Shown piece after piece: positions 46,967 to 59,119 of a DNA stretch of 64,000 nt. The DNA comes from Moniliophthora roreri (taxonomy: Eukaryota; Basidiomycota; Agaricomycetes; Agaricales; Marasmiaceae), in assembly GCA_001466705.2 (NCBI GenBank), contig LATX02000247.1:62001-126000 (forward strand), written 5' to 3'. Both the position numbers and the translations under genes were made by a program. The notes under the pieces are model-generated. The model was not told the origin of the DNA and did no database searches. It was given only the letters and a program-made list of their open reading frames with translations. Numbering within the stretch: position 1 is the stretch's first letter; each line of letters opens with the position of its first letter.

Positions 46967-48460
46967 CTAAGACCATGCTAGTGCCGACACCATATACAGG
47001 TTAATTACTGAACCTGCAATAGGTCCTGGCGTGGGCTGATCTGCGGGAGACGGATCGGAAATCGTCATCGACGAGACATCTGCAATGGATGCGTCTGGGT
47101 CGGAACTAGCGCTGTGCCTCATAACAGGGAGGTCAAACTTCTGAGGTAGACCTGGCTTCTTGGTCTCTTTCCAATAGCGAACAACGGCAGCTTGGCGGCG
47201 ATACTTGAGAATGTGGTCAAGATTCCAGTGTTCAGGTGGGGTGTAGGTGTCATTGATGGGTTGAGGAAGAGAGAAGAAAAACATGCGGAGCTGACCGGTA
47301 TGAAAGGCTTCGGCATAGGCACGACGAATGTAGTCAGGAAAGAAGGTAATTTTCTGGGCCTGGAGTGCGTATCGGACTGCTGATTCCACTTCCTCGATGG
47401 TGATACCACACTTGGCAAAATGATTGGTGAGTGTACGAGCGTTGGTGATGTCTTCCCTGGCGCAACGAGCCACAGAGCGAGTGGGGGAGATCGAAAAGTT
47501 GAAAGGTTGTGAGAACTTGTCAGTATAGCCCGATGGCTGCGAGGAACGAGGTGATAACGATATGATACTTTGAGACAAGGTCCCAATCAGCTGGTGTTAT
47601 GTCATTGACTAGACGGCGGGCTCGAATAGATGCCATATCGACAAATCCCTGGTCTGCTACCATGAGGCCGAGGTGAGTAGTTGGGCTGTAGTGAGTGATG
47701 GTATCCTGAGCATGCTCGTAGTCGAGCGAGTTGGTATTGAATGGGGTTTGCGAAGCAGGAATTTTGGTAGGATTAGCCGTAAATGATTCGATAGAGTCGT
47801 CTGGGCTGACGTATGACTCAGAGGGGATGAAGCTGGAGGTGTTTGCCCATCCAGGGTTGATATCGGCTGCTAATACAGCGGTCTCAACGTCGGTGATGGT
47901 GGGGATGGAATTAGGAAATCTGAGTGCGTAAATGATGACGGATCGCAACGAGGTTGCGTACTTCGTGTAGAGTAGATAGCACGGCCCAATTTCCACCGGT
48001 ATGAGCATCAGTGATAAGGGACGCAATTTTGTCTGTGGTGGCTGGGATGGATTGGGCACCACCAGCAGTGCCGGAGAAAGGGATAGGATTGGGAACTATC
48101 TTCCTTCAGATGCACTGTAGAACATGCTCGGAAGGTTTGAGCACTCCTGTGTCAAGGTCCCATCGAAGATTAGCATTGGTCGTAGGGAATTCAGGGCGAA
48201 AATTGACGTGTTCCAACACCGTGTACTCAATAGTGAGCGGGAAACGTTCGTTAGTGTCAATTACTGCATAATGACAGGAATGGGAAGTGCTGGCTTCTTG
48301 GATGCTTTTTATCAGCCTTCGATAATTTAGACATGATAAAATGTGTCGACGTACCAGATACCGTTGGTCCCACACTGAAATTATGCAACATATTTGGGTT
48401 GGGCGTCGGATTAACGTGATTGATGGGGCCATTAGCCACAGCGTACGCATTTGGGTTCAT
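46967..48460 (-). pseudogene. unrecognised coding chain broken by frameshifts and a stop
   Basis: Four protein-like segments follow one another on the minus strand: 48460-48350 (M-N-P-N-A-Y-A-V-A-N-G), 48330-47940 (V-I-D-T-N-E-R-F-P-L-T-I-E-Y, crossing an in-frame TGA at 48106-48108), 47990-47520 (T-I-T-D-V-E-T-A-V-L-A-A-D) and 47578-46967 (I-T-N-A-R-T-L-T-N-H-F-A-K-C). Each switch goes to the +1 frame. The first switch could be an intron (gtacgt...atgcag, 92 nt); the others lack splice signals and the last two frames overlap by about 59 nt. Composition is even, with Pro/Ser-rich ends, no membrane helix and no enzymatic motif. It could be a capsid- or Gag-like protein from an integrated mycovirus or element, or a decayed host gene. 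I do not recognise the family. Confidence 0.5.
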
Positions 48461-48930
48461 TGTAAGCGGTAAGAGTAAGCGGTAAGAGTAAGAGCAAGGT
48501 GCGGTGAGCGTGGTGAGTCAGTAGAATGGGTCTTGCATTGTGAGCGTGAAAGGCAAAGAGAGTTCTCGAATATTTCCGGCAAGATGTGTGATCTAATCAG
48601 GAAGATAAGCCGGATTTAGTCACGGTATTCTGGGTTCCAGACCGAACGCGTCATCGTTGCCAGCGCGGTACTCCATCCAGTGTAAAATAGCCGTCGAGAG
48701 CCTAGGCTCAATTAAGCAACCCTCCCACGCCCCGGCGAGCGAGACGTGGTAGGGGCTTATACCAAAGTAGGCAATCTGACTGGCTGTTGCGAAGTGACTT
48801 TCCCCACCTCTATCTCTATCACATTCACTCGGATTGGCATGATTATTATACTATTCTTGTAGCCCGTAAGCATAGCAGTAAGATGGTGTCAGAATTTTGA
48901 CAGCTAGTAGGCTCTATAGCATGTAAGTGA
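48461..48930. other. no gene seen
   Basis: Intergenic. A short tandem duplication gtaagcggtaagagtaagcg lies at about 48461-48490. Left limit of the DUF6589/helicase module may fall here, but no terminal repeat was confirmed. Confidence 0.35.
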
Positions 48931-48933
48931 TCT

Positions 48934-51771
48934 TTGAAGTTGCACAAGGATTTGAATAGATTTACTATTGATCGGCTTTTGATGGTTGTTGCTACTGACT
49001 GCGCGGCAACTTGCCCTCAGCATACGCCTTCGAAATGCCCTCGGGGCCTCAAATTCATGCTCAGAAACTTTGCGACACTGAGTCTGGGATCAAGAAAGCT
49101 GGCTGGAGAAGTACACCCGAGTTTTCCGCCACCTACTATGAATCTGAGCTCACTCAAGAGAGCCTCAAGTACTATAGTGGCCGCAAGTACCATCCAGAGA
49201 GAGTTTTGGACGCATGGTTTTCCCGGAAACTCTCAGCAGAGTCCAGGAGGGAGCTAGAGATGGTGGTTGTATGCAGGGCTGCACATATTGTAGTGGAGGA
49301 ATCAAGCAAGATGTGTCAGGCCAAAGAATTGAAGATGCCTGCTATGAAGGTCTCCATATCCAAGCTCACCGAGAATGCAACGCTTGACGGGATCTCCGAT
49401 TTCTATACAACAACACTACCATGCTTATGTTTCATTTTGCAAGCTCTATTGACTGCAGAGAATAACTATGAGAAGACCCATAAGACAACGAAGAAGGGCA
49501 AGGAGACAATGGTTAAGCGGGTGGGTATTGTGCTTCCTCTAGTCGCACATTTCATTAATTTGTTCTCAGGTTACACTGGTGGTCATCAGTATACTACTAT
49601 TCTGCAGAAATCGGGCGACGAATGCGTTTCAACAAGTTGTTGGACTATTTTTGGTGAGTTCAGGTGCAAGTCGGCAAGTTGTTGAGACTTTGTGTCATAT
49701 GGGCATATGTGTAGGCTATATGTATGTCTCCTGCCGATTCTACCTGTTGACTGGCTGACTTACAGAGTCCTTTTCAGAACTACCCAGACAGCATTGGAAG
49801 CCCTGTCGGAGAATGCCTGTTTTTGTGCATGTTTGTTCATAAATGTACTCGAGCAACTCTGGGGAGTCGTATACAACAATATAAATCTTACAATTCAGAA
49901 AGCATCACAACGCCTTGACTCCACAATGAACCAGATCAACGCGACTACCCTTGCTGTCTTTTCACTCCCCAAGTGGCTCACCCGCACTACCTACCGCGCA
50001 GCCCTTTCGGCGTTGGAGTGACTGAAGAAGGCAGGGAAACGTTCATTGTTCACCCCTGATGAGCTTCAGATAACTCCGGAGATTCAGGAGAAGAGTCTGA
50101 GAGCATTTGAGCATGCTGTTCGGATGATTCTATTGGAGAATCTGCCAATAGAAAGCAAAAAGCAGGGGCGGCGTCTTTGTAAGAAGGCTATGAAACTTAA
50201 GCCAGTCATATGAATGCTTGGTCATGAGAAGACCCAGTTTTACCCGCTAAGGGCATTGAATCAAGAGGAGGCATCAGTCGGTGGCACTATTCGGGTGCTG
50301 CAAAAAGTCATGATGGAGGCGTTGGGCATTATGGAGGAATTTGTCAATGCTGAGTTACGGCTCTTTGTGGGAGACTGGCTGTCAATCCGCAATATTCGGC
50401 TTGCAAAGCAAGAACAGGCAGATGACATTAATGCTTTCCACAAGCTCAACTGGGTGCAGGAAGCATCTATGCCCTTCCACTTCCAATTGAATGCCCTTTA
50501 TGCATTGATTCGTACCCACCTTGGCACAAACAGTGGTAACCCAAGTTGGCTCGAGCATCATCGCACTATATTACATCGTGGAAAGTTAGATCCCAAGAAG
50601 CCCGAGTATAATAAGGCACGAGAGCTCGTATATCATTCTCTTTATACATGTATACTTGACTGTGCCTGGTATGCTCCCATTTCCTTCCAATTCATTCTTG
50701 ACTGACTTCAGGTTATTCAGCATTGTATTGGAGAAGGACTCATGTGAATATCTCAAGAACTGGAAGCCATGGTGGAAAGACTTTGATGCCGTTGCTATTG
50801 AAATTGTCAAACACTTCGCCTCCACATCAACTGCTCACAAAGCCATGAAGGATGGTGACAAAGTCCTAGCCCATTCCATCCTATTCATTTGTGATGCACT
50901 ATTCTTCTGGGAATTCAGTGATGCTGTCCGAGATGCTGATGTAGGGCGTATGTGGGTCATATATGATTTTTGGGTGTATACCTTCCGTGGTGCTGGGTGC
51001 CACAACTATGGCAACAAAATACTCGAAATGAAAGCACAATTCAAGTATGAGTATTCCCCTCAGCTTGCTGAGATTGTGGAAAACACTTGGCTTGTCAACT
51101 GCTTTGGCTTACCTGGTCACTCAATACCAACAGATCTGTACCTTGAGCATAACAACAATTACACAAAGGTTTATCGTTATTTCCATTAGAAAAACAGTAA
51201 TGACTGATTGAAGATATAATTTTAGAATATGTTTGCTGCACATGGAGCTAATGCATCTATCGAATTCATTCAGAAAAAAGGATTGGCATGCATTGAAATA
51301 CTGCGAAAATTCTCAACGGAAATGTCAGCATGGTTTGGGTCTACTGAGTACAGCCACCGTCATTCTGATGTGCCCGCTGAAAGTGATATACAAGCTCTGT
51401 GTGTGGATTTAGAAAGCTCTCAGGTTCATGTTTTTCATCCTGAAGGATGTCATGTTGAACCTTTACCGTCAAAGAAACCACGCCAGAAAAAGAACCAGCA
51501 GTTGACTGGGGTACGTGACACATTGCAGGATGGGCGTGAAATGTTATTCGACCAAGGGATGTTTCAACAATGGCTTACTCAGAGTCTCGTTGGAGAGGGT
51601 GTGGATGGGGCACTGCGCAACGAAGATGATGAAGACTATAGTTTGATGAACACTGCATTCGATAACTCTGGTGGCATGATGGAGGTAGATACATTGAATA
51701 TGGATGACATTGAGTTGATAGGTGATCAGGTAGCAGATGGGGATGTAGAAGATGTTGATGTCAATGAATAA
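48934..51771 (+). pseudogene. DUF6589-like protein gene, interrupted
   Basis: The first long exon (to about 49520) ends K-E-T-M-V-K-R. An intron (gtgggt...ctcag) leads to C-R-N-R-A-T-N-A-F-Q-Q-V-V-G-L-F-L and S-S-G-A-S-R-Q-V-V-E-T-L-C-H-M-G, typical of DUF6589 proteins. Later parts give W-V-Q-E-A-S-M-P-F-H-F-Q-L-N-A-L, G-R-M-W-V-I-Y-D-F-W, F-R-G-A-G-C-H-N-Y-G-N-K-I-L and L-P-G-H-S-I-P-T-D-L-Y-L-E-H-N-N-N. The C-terminal tail is acidic and ends at 51771. Two in-frame TGA codons (50019-50021 and 50211-50213) interrupt otherwise continuous coding sequence, so the copy is probably dead. DUF6589 proteins occur in high copy in Agaricomycetes and are suspected to be element-encoded; their activity is unknown. 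It is convergent with the helicase gene, 57 bp apart. Confidence 0.65.
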
Positions 51772-51828
51772 TATGCTAGTTGATGAGGTGCTCATAGTGT
51801 TGTCTATATCAGTACTCTGGCCTTGCCC

Positions 51829-54411
51829 CTATGCAATTCCATGTCTGCACCCATGTTGTCTTGCTTTCCTTCCACTATCTCCAGTATTGGTCATTGAACC
51901 ACCCTGAACACTGATAGCCCCTCGCCTGTGACCAGTATCAACCTGTCCTCTCGCTCTACCACGGCCATGTTGACTTGATGCCCAGGTATCTGGTGTAAAT
52001 AACTGCATTCCTGCAAAATTGATCTGAGGTGTTACAATGGAGGCTGGTGTGAAGATATTTGCAGTCACTGGAGTAGTCATGTTCTGGAGAGGAAGTTGGG
52101 TTGAAATGGTAGGTAGTGATTGTGGGGTTGGAAGCATGAGTGGCTGAACTAGCATGTTCTCGGCCTCTGATGCAGTGGGAGCATCAATAAGAGGTTGATA
52201 CATTGCAATCTGAAGAGAATGACCCGATTTTGTAGGAGATGTCAGTTGAACTGGTGAGAACAGGGAGGTAGTAGTACGGAGTCGCTTACTAGCTCTCTCC
52301 TTCTCATTTTCCTGCTTCCTCTTCTCAAATTCATTATGGAAATCTTCTATAACCTTGATCAAGGTCCCAATTGTGTTGTCGTCAACCAAAGGCCATTGAG
52401 TAAAGGACCGAATAGTCTGAACATCAACTTCTTGACACCCGAGTAAAACATGAGCTTTGTCAACGAGACGGTCAATGTTCTTGTCTGAAATCACCCAGTC
52501 AGGTGAAAGGAAAGGGTTGGCAGCTGAAATGGAGTCCCATTTATTGTCCCGCCATGCACATACCATGTTGTGCAGGATGGCATGCTCAGCATGAGAGCAT
52601 CGAACAGTGGGTGCCATGTTGAGTGCATTATATCTTCTAATGTGTTCCATTCGTGTAGGGTGCGATGGAGAGCTGCCTTTTGGGGTGTCAGGGTTGGCAA
52701 GAGAAGGATGAGAAGTTGCGTGAAGGTATGACACATGTCCGTCAATGCGCTTATGGTCTTCATTATTGAGCTGACCGTTGATGACAGTGTTCCCATCAGA
52801 AGTCTGTAGTATGGCACACTTTCTCGAGCTACAGCAACTTCCTTTCTCCGCAGTACACTCTCATGGCTTAATGGTCCACTGTATCAACCTTGAAGGTTTC
52901 CGGGCCTGTTCATCAACACTATTACTACTGACATCTCCCTCAGCCCCCTCATCACCATTGAACCACTCAAATCCAGGTAGCCGTAGTTTTGGACTGAAGT
53001 GTTCAACAGCAAAGTCCCACATGCATTCATCAGAGCACAGGTTGTCATCCGAGCAATTAATGAAGGTACATGTAGCTGGGTCCAATCCCTCGCACCGGTT
53101 ACGCTCATCTTTTTTGGCCTTCGTCTCAGGTTTTCCGTCATTTCCTTCAATTGGAGGAGGAAGATCAAAGGCCCATTTCTCCACAATCCACACCATACAT
53201 GCAGAAATTGATGGAGACTGCCCTGCTCGTCCTCCTTTCTGCATCGCCGAGGCCAAATCCTGCACACCGAACATGACTGACAGCTCAATGTTGGGCACAT
53301 CACAACCCATCCCGGCAGCGTCTGTGCACATCAGCCAGTGTATCATTCCACTTTTGTAGCGTCCCATCACTGTCTCTTTGTACTCTTCAGAGTAGACAGC
53401 AGTAAAGGCATATACTTGGGTATGCATTTGAACAGGAAGCAGTGCATGTATGAGATTTGTTGCTCAGCGAGCCTGGCGGCGACTCTGGAAGTAGAAAATT
53501 GACTTTGGGAGCTTTTCAGTGGTATTAAGGTTTGAAAGGAATGCAAAGATGTCTGCCATTGAGCTTGCAGAGTACTCCATGGGCCATACGATATATTCGA
53601 GGTTTGTCCTGTCTGCTCCTACATCAATGCTCCAGAACGACTGCTTAGCTCCCATACCCAGTGCCTGAAACACCTTCTCAAAGACCACTGTTGAGAGAGT
53701 GCCTGAAAACCCACTCCATGGTAGGCTTCTCCCTATTATGATGCAAAGCACAAGAAGCTCATCATAATCCTTCCTAAAGTCTTGCCCCCAGCTCTCAATG
53801 ACATGAACCTCATCAACTAGAGTTGAGGTAAGCTTTTCCTAGAAAGTTGAATTGCGAAAAAGCTTTTTAAACTTGTCATTTCCATGGAGAGTCTCAGGTG
53901 CCGCAAAGCATAGACGGTATGCACCCCCTTTCAAGTTCTTTGAATAAGGCATTGCTATTATTGTCTTCATTGATCGCTACTGCCGACAGGTTGATTGTTT
54001 GGAATTGACCGCCATCTGGATTAACCACTGTAGTTGACATTGAATTAAAGTGCTCAACCTGGAAGTTACCTTTGTGGTCAGTAGATTTGCATTATCCCAG
54101 ATGTTGATGGAACTCACCTGGTCTCTCTGCAGTGCTTTTAAAGGACAAATAACAAGTACCACACCTGGAAATCCAACAGCAGCAGAAGCAATGGCCACTA
54201 TTGCAAAAATCAAAGACTTTCCTGCTCCAGTTCCTGCAACGACAATCACGTCATGTCCCTTGAGTATCTTGATTGCGGCATCAAGCTGCCATGAACGTGG
54301 TGGGTATCCAAAAAGGTTTTGGACAACAGTAGAGAGAAATTCATGGGAGACAGCACGAGGAAGTCGGGGCCATGGGCTTGTTTGAGTGGTAGAGTTTTTC
54401 ACGTGGGACAT
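51829..54411 (-). pseudogene. RecQ-like SF2 DNA helicase gene, interrupted
   Basis: N-terminal S-W-Q-L-D-A-A-I-K-I-L-K-G-H-D, Walker A A-G-T-G-A-G-K-S-L-I-F, motif Ia V-I-C-P-L-K-A-L-Q-R-D-Q, DExH-type box L-V-D-E-V-H-V-I-E-S-W-G, motif III F-S-G-T-L-S, motif V C-T-D-A-A-G-M-G-C-D-V-P-N-I and motif VI-like Q-K-G-G-R-A-G-Q. A Cys-rich segment follows (C-T-F-I-N-C-S-D-D-N-L-C-S-D-E-C), then a long Pro/Thr/Gln-rich tail. RecQ-type enzymes unwind DNA with ATP. In-frame stops break the frame at 53977-53979 (an intron could remove this one), at 53839-53841 (TAG within N-S-T-F-*-E-K-L) and just before 53461 (TGA within R-Q-A-R-*-A-T-N). The last two lie in continuous coding sequence, and both fit C-to-T changes (CAG to TAG, CGA to TGA). 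The copy is probably inactive. Confidence 0.75.
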
Positions 54412-54649
54412 AGATGGTGTTTTGCACCGACGAGGGGTTTCATATATCAGGGGTAGTGTCTCAAGGACTCAAAAAGAGGTACTAGGAGGTGTCGTGGTTT
54501 GATTAGCCCCTCGACTAGGAGTGAGCGGCACTCGCAGAGCCATAGAATTTTCTCTAAGTTACAATCTAGTATTACAAAAAGTGTACAAGTTTTGTTAACC
54601 AATTCTAATGAAATTTCACCTTGCAACCGCCTTCACTTGATCCGACATT

Positions 54650-56760
54650 TGAACAAGACTCTCCGTGTGGCCCATCCACCAGTGAGTCTTGAGTCGAGAC
54701 TAGTCGAGAGCCTTCAATTTGCTCACGGCCTGGTACAGCTCATAGGTTATATCCCCAAGACTCCAATGGAATTCAAATAGCACCTTGTTTCCCTTCCAAA
54801 TGTGTCCCTCTATTGAGTCAACAAACTCTTTGGCACTTTCTGGAGCGCCAAAATCATACAGTTCAACTTTGCTGTGGTTGGGAAACAGCAACTCATCATT
54901 TGGGTGATAGGGTCTGAGAAGACTAACATGAAAATCATCATGAAGCTTTCCAGTTGTAAGTGAATCTGGTAAGCCCAGTTAATAAGTTGAACTGTCAGAA
55001 TGGGCCTCTAATACCTCATAGGGCCCAACACATTTAGGTAGCAGTTTCGAGGCTCTACCCTTTTGCAATTTCAAATTCAAGATAGACCTTGGATCCAACC
55101 TTCAGTTCTGATTCATTACTCTGATGCTTACTCACTGTGTGGGTCTGAAACACATGTGCTGTTATTATAGCATCATGTACATCAAAGAGGTTTTGCATCA
55201 CTTGGATGCTGTATGCATGGATACCCAGTAGAGGAATATCATTGAGAGGCCAGACATCAAGGAGCATGAAGGGAATATAGCTGTAATTGAGCACATTCCA
55301 TTGACTTGCTTACACTGGAATTGATTGTGAATTCCACAATAGGGACTTCCACCAGCTAATTGTGCTAATCAAGGCAAACTGAAGACCTGAAGATTTGGGC
55401 CACAGAACAATTAGCATGCTTAGTAGCCCCATCTGTTTGTGTGTGAAACAAAGTTGACATCAGTAGCTTTATGCTGAGGATATGGTGAATTTCTTTCCAC
55501 CAGATCAATGTGAACTTAGAGTCTTGATTGGACACAATTGATGATGGCAATCTGTGAAATCAGACAATTTCTTGGATGTAACAAAGTGACAAGTCAATTG
55601 CAGTATTGCTAGTATGGCATGGTATTAAGTGTACCATATTGGTGAGTCTGCAAATTACAACCCATAAATAGTTATAACTCTTTATTTCCAGGAAAGGTCC
55701 AATGAAGTCCATTCCAATAGACTGCCATAGCTATGTAGGTATCGGGAGTGGATGCAGTTTACCACTAGGTGCATGTGTACTAGTTTTCAAGTAAATACAT
55801 GGCTCATGTTTTACAGAATTTTTCACACATTCCATAAATGCCTGGCCACCAGTACTAGTGATAGAGATAGTCTGCAGTCTGTTGAGGACTGAAATGGCTG
55901 ACTATCTTGTGTCCAGTCACAAGGATTGACATTTGGAGTGATTGCATGTTGGAGTTAGTTTTAGGAACACATAGCACACATTCTCTAGCTAGGTTGGTTA
56001 TCCAAATTAACTTTGGTGCATCTTCAACACTGAATTTTGGATGGTCTTCAGGTTTACCAAGTATTTTCTTGAATAGCAGATCCTGTGCATATGCAGTACA
56101 TAATTCCTGCATGGAACCCAGGGTCAGAGTCATATGCAGATTTGGACCTCTGGCCTAGGAGTCAAGTAGTGTAGGACTTACAGTAGGTGGTACCATGTAC
56201 TCAGAGCAGGTCAGGTTCACAAGATGCTTCCAGCTCACAAACTTTGATATCCTGGGGTTCTTCAGTGTCTCAAACTTCTTGGGTGGCCTTGAAACATTCT
56301 ATTATTTCAACCATTTCCTCTTTATGTCCAATTGGTAAGTCCTTGCATAGCTTATCTATATGAGTGTCTGTACTGATATAGTCATTAGATGAATGTTTTT
56401 CATTTTGGATATTTGACTCATAATACTGAGACAGGATGCCAGCAACATGGTTTGTTATATCTTTCACATAGGTAATGTCAAAATTAAATTGGGAAAGGTA
56501 CTCCATCCATTGCATTTGTTGGGCTGATAGCTTCCTCTGAGTTTTGAAGAATTCTAGGACCTTATAGTCAGTTACCATGTGAACTCAGTATCCAATTAGC
56601 TTATCCTTCCATTTTAGAAGGGCTCCAAGTATTGCAAGTGTCTCAGCTTCAAACATGCAATAATTGCACCGGGTGTCAGAAAATTTCTTAGGCATGAAGC
56701 CAGCAGAACAGCATGTTTACCAGAGGGCATAGTCAAATTCCCATAACAGTGTAAGTAACA
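54650..56760 (-). mobile_element. Ty3/gypsy (chromovirus) pol remnant, degenerate
   Basis: Reading from high to low coordinates: RNase H at 56760-56270 (V-T-D-Y-K-V-L-E-F-F-K-T-Q-R-K-L-S, M-E-Y-L-S-Q-F-N-F-D-I); the integrase zinc-binding region near 55860-56130 (V-S-H-F-S-P-Q-Q-T-A-D-Y-L-Y-H); the integrase core at 55550-55365 (P-S-S-I-V-S-N-Q-D-S-K-F-T, F-H-T-Q-T-D-G-A-T); the post-core region at 55294-55055 (E-S-E-L-K-V-G-S-K-V-Y-L); and a chromodomain at 54891-54700 (D-S-I-E-G-H-I-W-K-G-N-K-V-L-F-E, S-L-G-D-I-T-Y-E). Segments are in different frames and interrupted. Reverse transcriptase, protease, gag and LTRs were not found. The chromodomain places it among chromoviruses, whose integrases favour heterochromatin. 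Confidence 0.85.
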
Positions 56761-57400
56761 CTATTTGTGTTACTTACTGTTACTAACATTTACTTCCCTG
56801 TAACTTTCTATTACTTTCTGTCACCTCTCCTTTGTTTCTCTTTATCTCTCTTGTCTTGTTATTACTCAAAGATTCATTGACAGTTTTCAAGGCTGTTCTG
56901 CAGTTGCTTTGTCAGAGTGGTCAATATGTTTCCTATGGTCCAAAAGTACACAATTCTAATGGTGTTTTTAACTGAGACCACTAATATTGTTGCTAAGGGC
57001 ATGTAATTATTTCTATTCCTGAATCTGTGTCATTCTTACATCTACAACATTATTGAACTTTCAGTTCAATAGTCATTGGATCTATTAGTTATGCTGGTGG
57101 ATTCATGACTTCTTGAAAACAAATCATATTTTGAATATCAGAAGTTAAGAGATGAGAGACCCTTCTCCAGTGCCAGTGTACTTATAGAATAATTGTAGCC
57201 TGCAACAGTAAAGCTATTTCTGTGTTATTCAACCTGTCTGTGATCTATTGAGCATTCATTATTACTTATAGTCACTAATAAGTCACTAACAGTTACTCAC
57301 AGGCATCTGACTGTTACTAACATGTTACTTACATGGTACTGACCATTACTTACACATTACTTACATGTTGCTTACAGTTTCTAGCACATCACAGACATGT
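56750..57400. repeat. low-complexity TTAC-rich DNA
   Basis: Irregular repetition of gttact, ttactaac and ttacatg-type words, densest at 56750-56830 and 57260-57380. It borders the end of the Ty3/gypsy relic. No tract is long enough to be a clean microsatellite. Confidence 0.6.
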
Positions 57401-59090
57401 ACTTGGCCATTTCAAGGTGTTACTTGCATGTTTTGTTCAATGCTTTGTAAACTTCAGCAATTCCAGTCAAATGACTATCACTACTGCCATCTAATTGTGG
57501 ATAACCAGTGTAGTGAACTGGGAGGCTCTAGAGAAACTCAGAAGACTAGTTGAAGATGGGAAGCTGAGAATTGTGATTGACTTGTGTTTTTGAATGGAAA
57601 AGGTGTTGCAGGTGGAGAATACATTGGTTTCTGATGTTTTTTTGACTGACAATGGACACACTAGGCTTATACATAAGCACTGTTCAAGAGAGCTGGAGGG
57701 AAGATTGTGAATTAGGTGACTGATAATGCCAATGAATGAATTCTGAAATGTATCATTGGTTGTATATATAATATCACTTTTCTCCTAGCAACTCCATTTC
57801 ACTCTCCATGCATGCTTCCAGTGTTGTGGATCCTCTAACTCAATGGGTTACTAGCTCAACACTAAGTGGCCATTATGTTTTGGAAGGAGGAAATAAATTA
57901 TACAAATCAGGTGAGAACAAGGGTTGATAATAGATCTGGTGCTAGCCACAGCAGTGGCTGGAATAGGCTTCCTCTTTAGCTGGTATGTCTCATTAGTACA
58001 GCTGACTGTACTAAGCTAGAAAAGGAATAGAGTACTTCACTAAGAGCAGTGGCAATGATAATGGTGGCAACAACCAATACAAAGATTTTAAGCTTTATTG
58101 CAGAGGTTTTCCAGAGGACATGGAGTTAGAGTCAGACCAACACATCCTCCATGAGGCTCAATTCAATGCTCAGAAAGGAAATTTCAACTCCTCACATCAG
58201 TTGACAGTAATAGGTGTTGGACAGGCTTGACTCAGAAACTGGTGTTCTCCAACACTGGACACTATTATAGAGCTGGGGTAATGTGCCACACTCTCAGAAC
58301 TCCATGGAGTAGGGTAGAAGTTCCAGTGACCACTGCATTATAGTGACTAATAAGGATATGTAGCAGGAGAATGATATGGTACTATGGCTAGTGAGTGTAA
58401 ATTACTGGTTATTTGAGACACTTGAAACCAAAAGCTGTGGCACAGAGAAAATAGTGGTTTCAATACAAATTTGGGAAAGTAATTATAATTAAAGGGAATA
58501 TTACATTCATGTCAATCTTACAAATGTCCTGTCCATGCCATGAGATGTTGTGGCAGTCAAAAGATCTGGGATATGAATCCATATCAATTGGAATCCAAGT
58601 GTTCTTAACATTTCTCAAAACATCTCTCATTCTGAGGCATACCCCATTGTGCACCACTCCTGTGTAGAGGCAAAAATAGAATAGACACTTGTTCATCTAG
58701 GCTGATAGATGGGTTGTGTACCATTCTTGTTATGCTGGATTTCAGCATTTCTGGTGATAGCTCAACTTTATCAAGCCATGTGTCAGTTTGGAATCTGAAG
58801 TTGAGAGGAATATGTATAGCAAAGTGGAGTGTATTTACTGTTACCACTTCCTGAAAGAGCTCTGAACCTTATTTCATTGGATAAGGCCAATAGGCTGAAG
58901 TAGCCACTCAGAGAATGCTTTATGCACAAACACCTCCAGGAGCTGTGTCAAGTGCACTTTTTGCTATCATTGACCTTGCTCATAGTGGCCTACTAAACAC
59001 CCCTCCACTAGTTCTGGATTTGGCACCTCTCTCTATATGACATTTACCACTATGTATTACTGTATGAACAGCCTCTTCAATGTCTGAACC
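57401..59090. other. no confident gene; one minus-strand fragment
   Basis: Frames at 58605-58847 and 58460-58696 (-) read T-D-T-W-L-D-K-V-E-L-S-P-E-M-L and W-I-P-I-D-M-D-S-Y-P-R. They may be pieces of one decayed gene but cannot be joined. The remainder has no coding signal and no CpG that I could see up to 58620. Confidence 0.3.
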
Positions 59091-59119
59091 AGGTTGAGTC
59101 TGAGTCAGTGTAATGCATG

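Noticed and set aside
47520..47578. Programmed ribosomal frameshift at the overlap of two frames
   Set aside because: No clear slippery heptamer was identified, and the chain has other breaks and a stop, so decay or sequence error is simpler.
46967..48460. Naming this chain as a viral capsid gene
   Set aside because: No motif or family I can identify; composition alone is not evidence. Kept as an unrecognised pseudogene.
48750..54520. Possible terminal inverted repeats of the DUF6589/helicase module (taggggcttat near 48750 versus the complement of attagcccctcga near 54508)
   Set aside because: Only about six to eight bases match around ggggct, with no target duplication visible; too weak to define an element.
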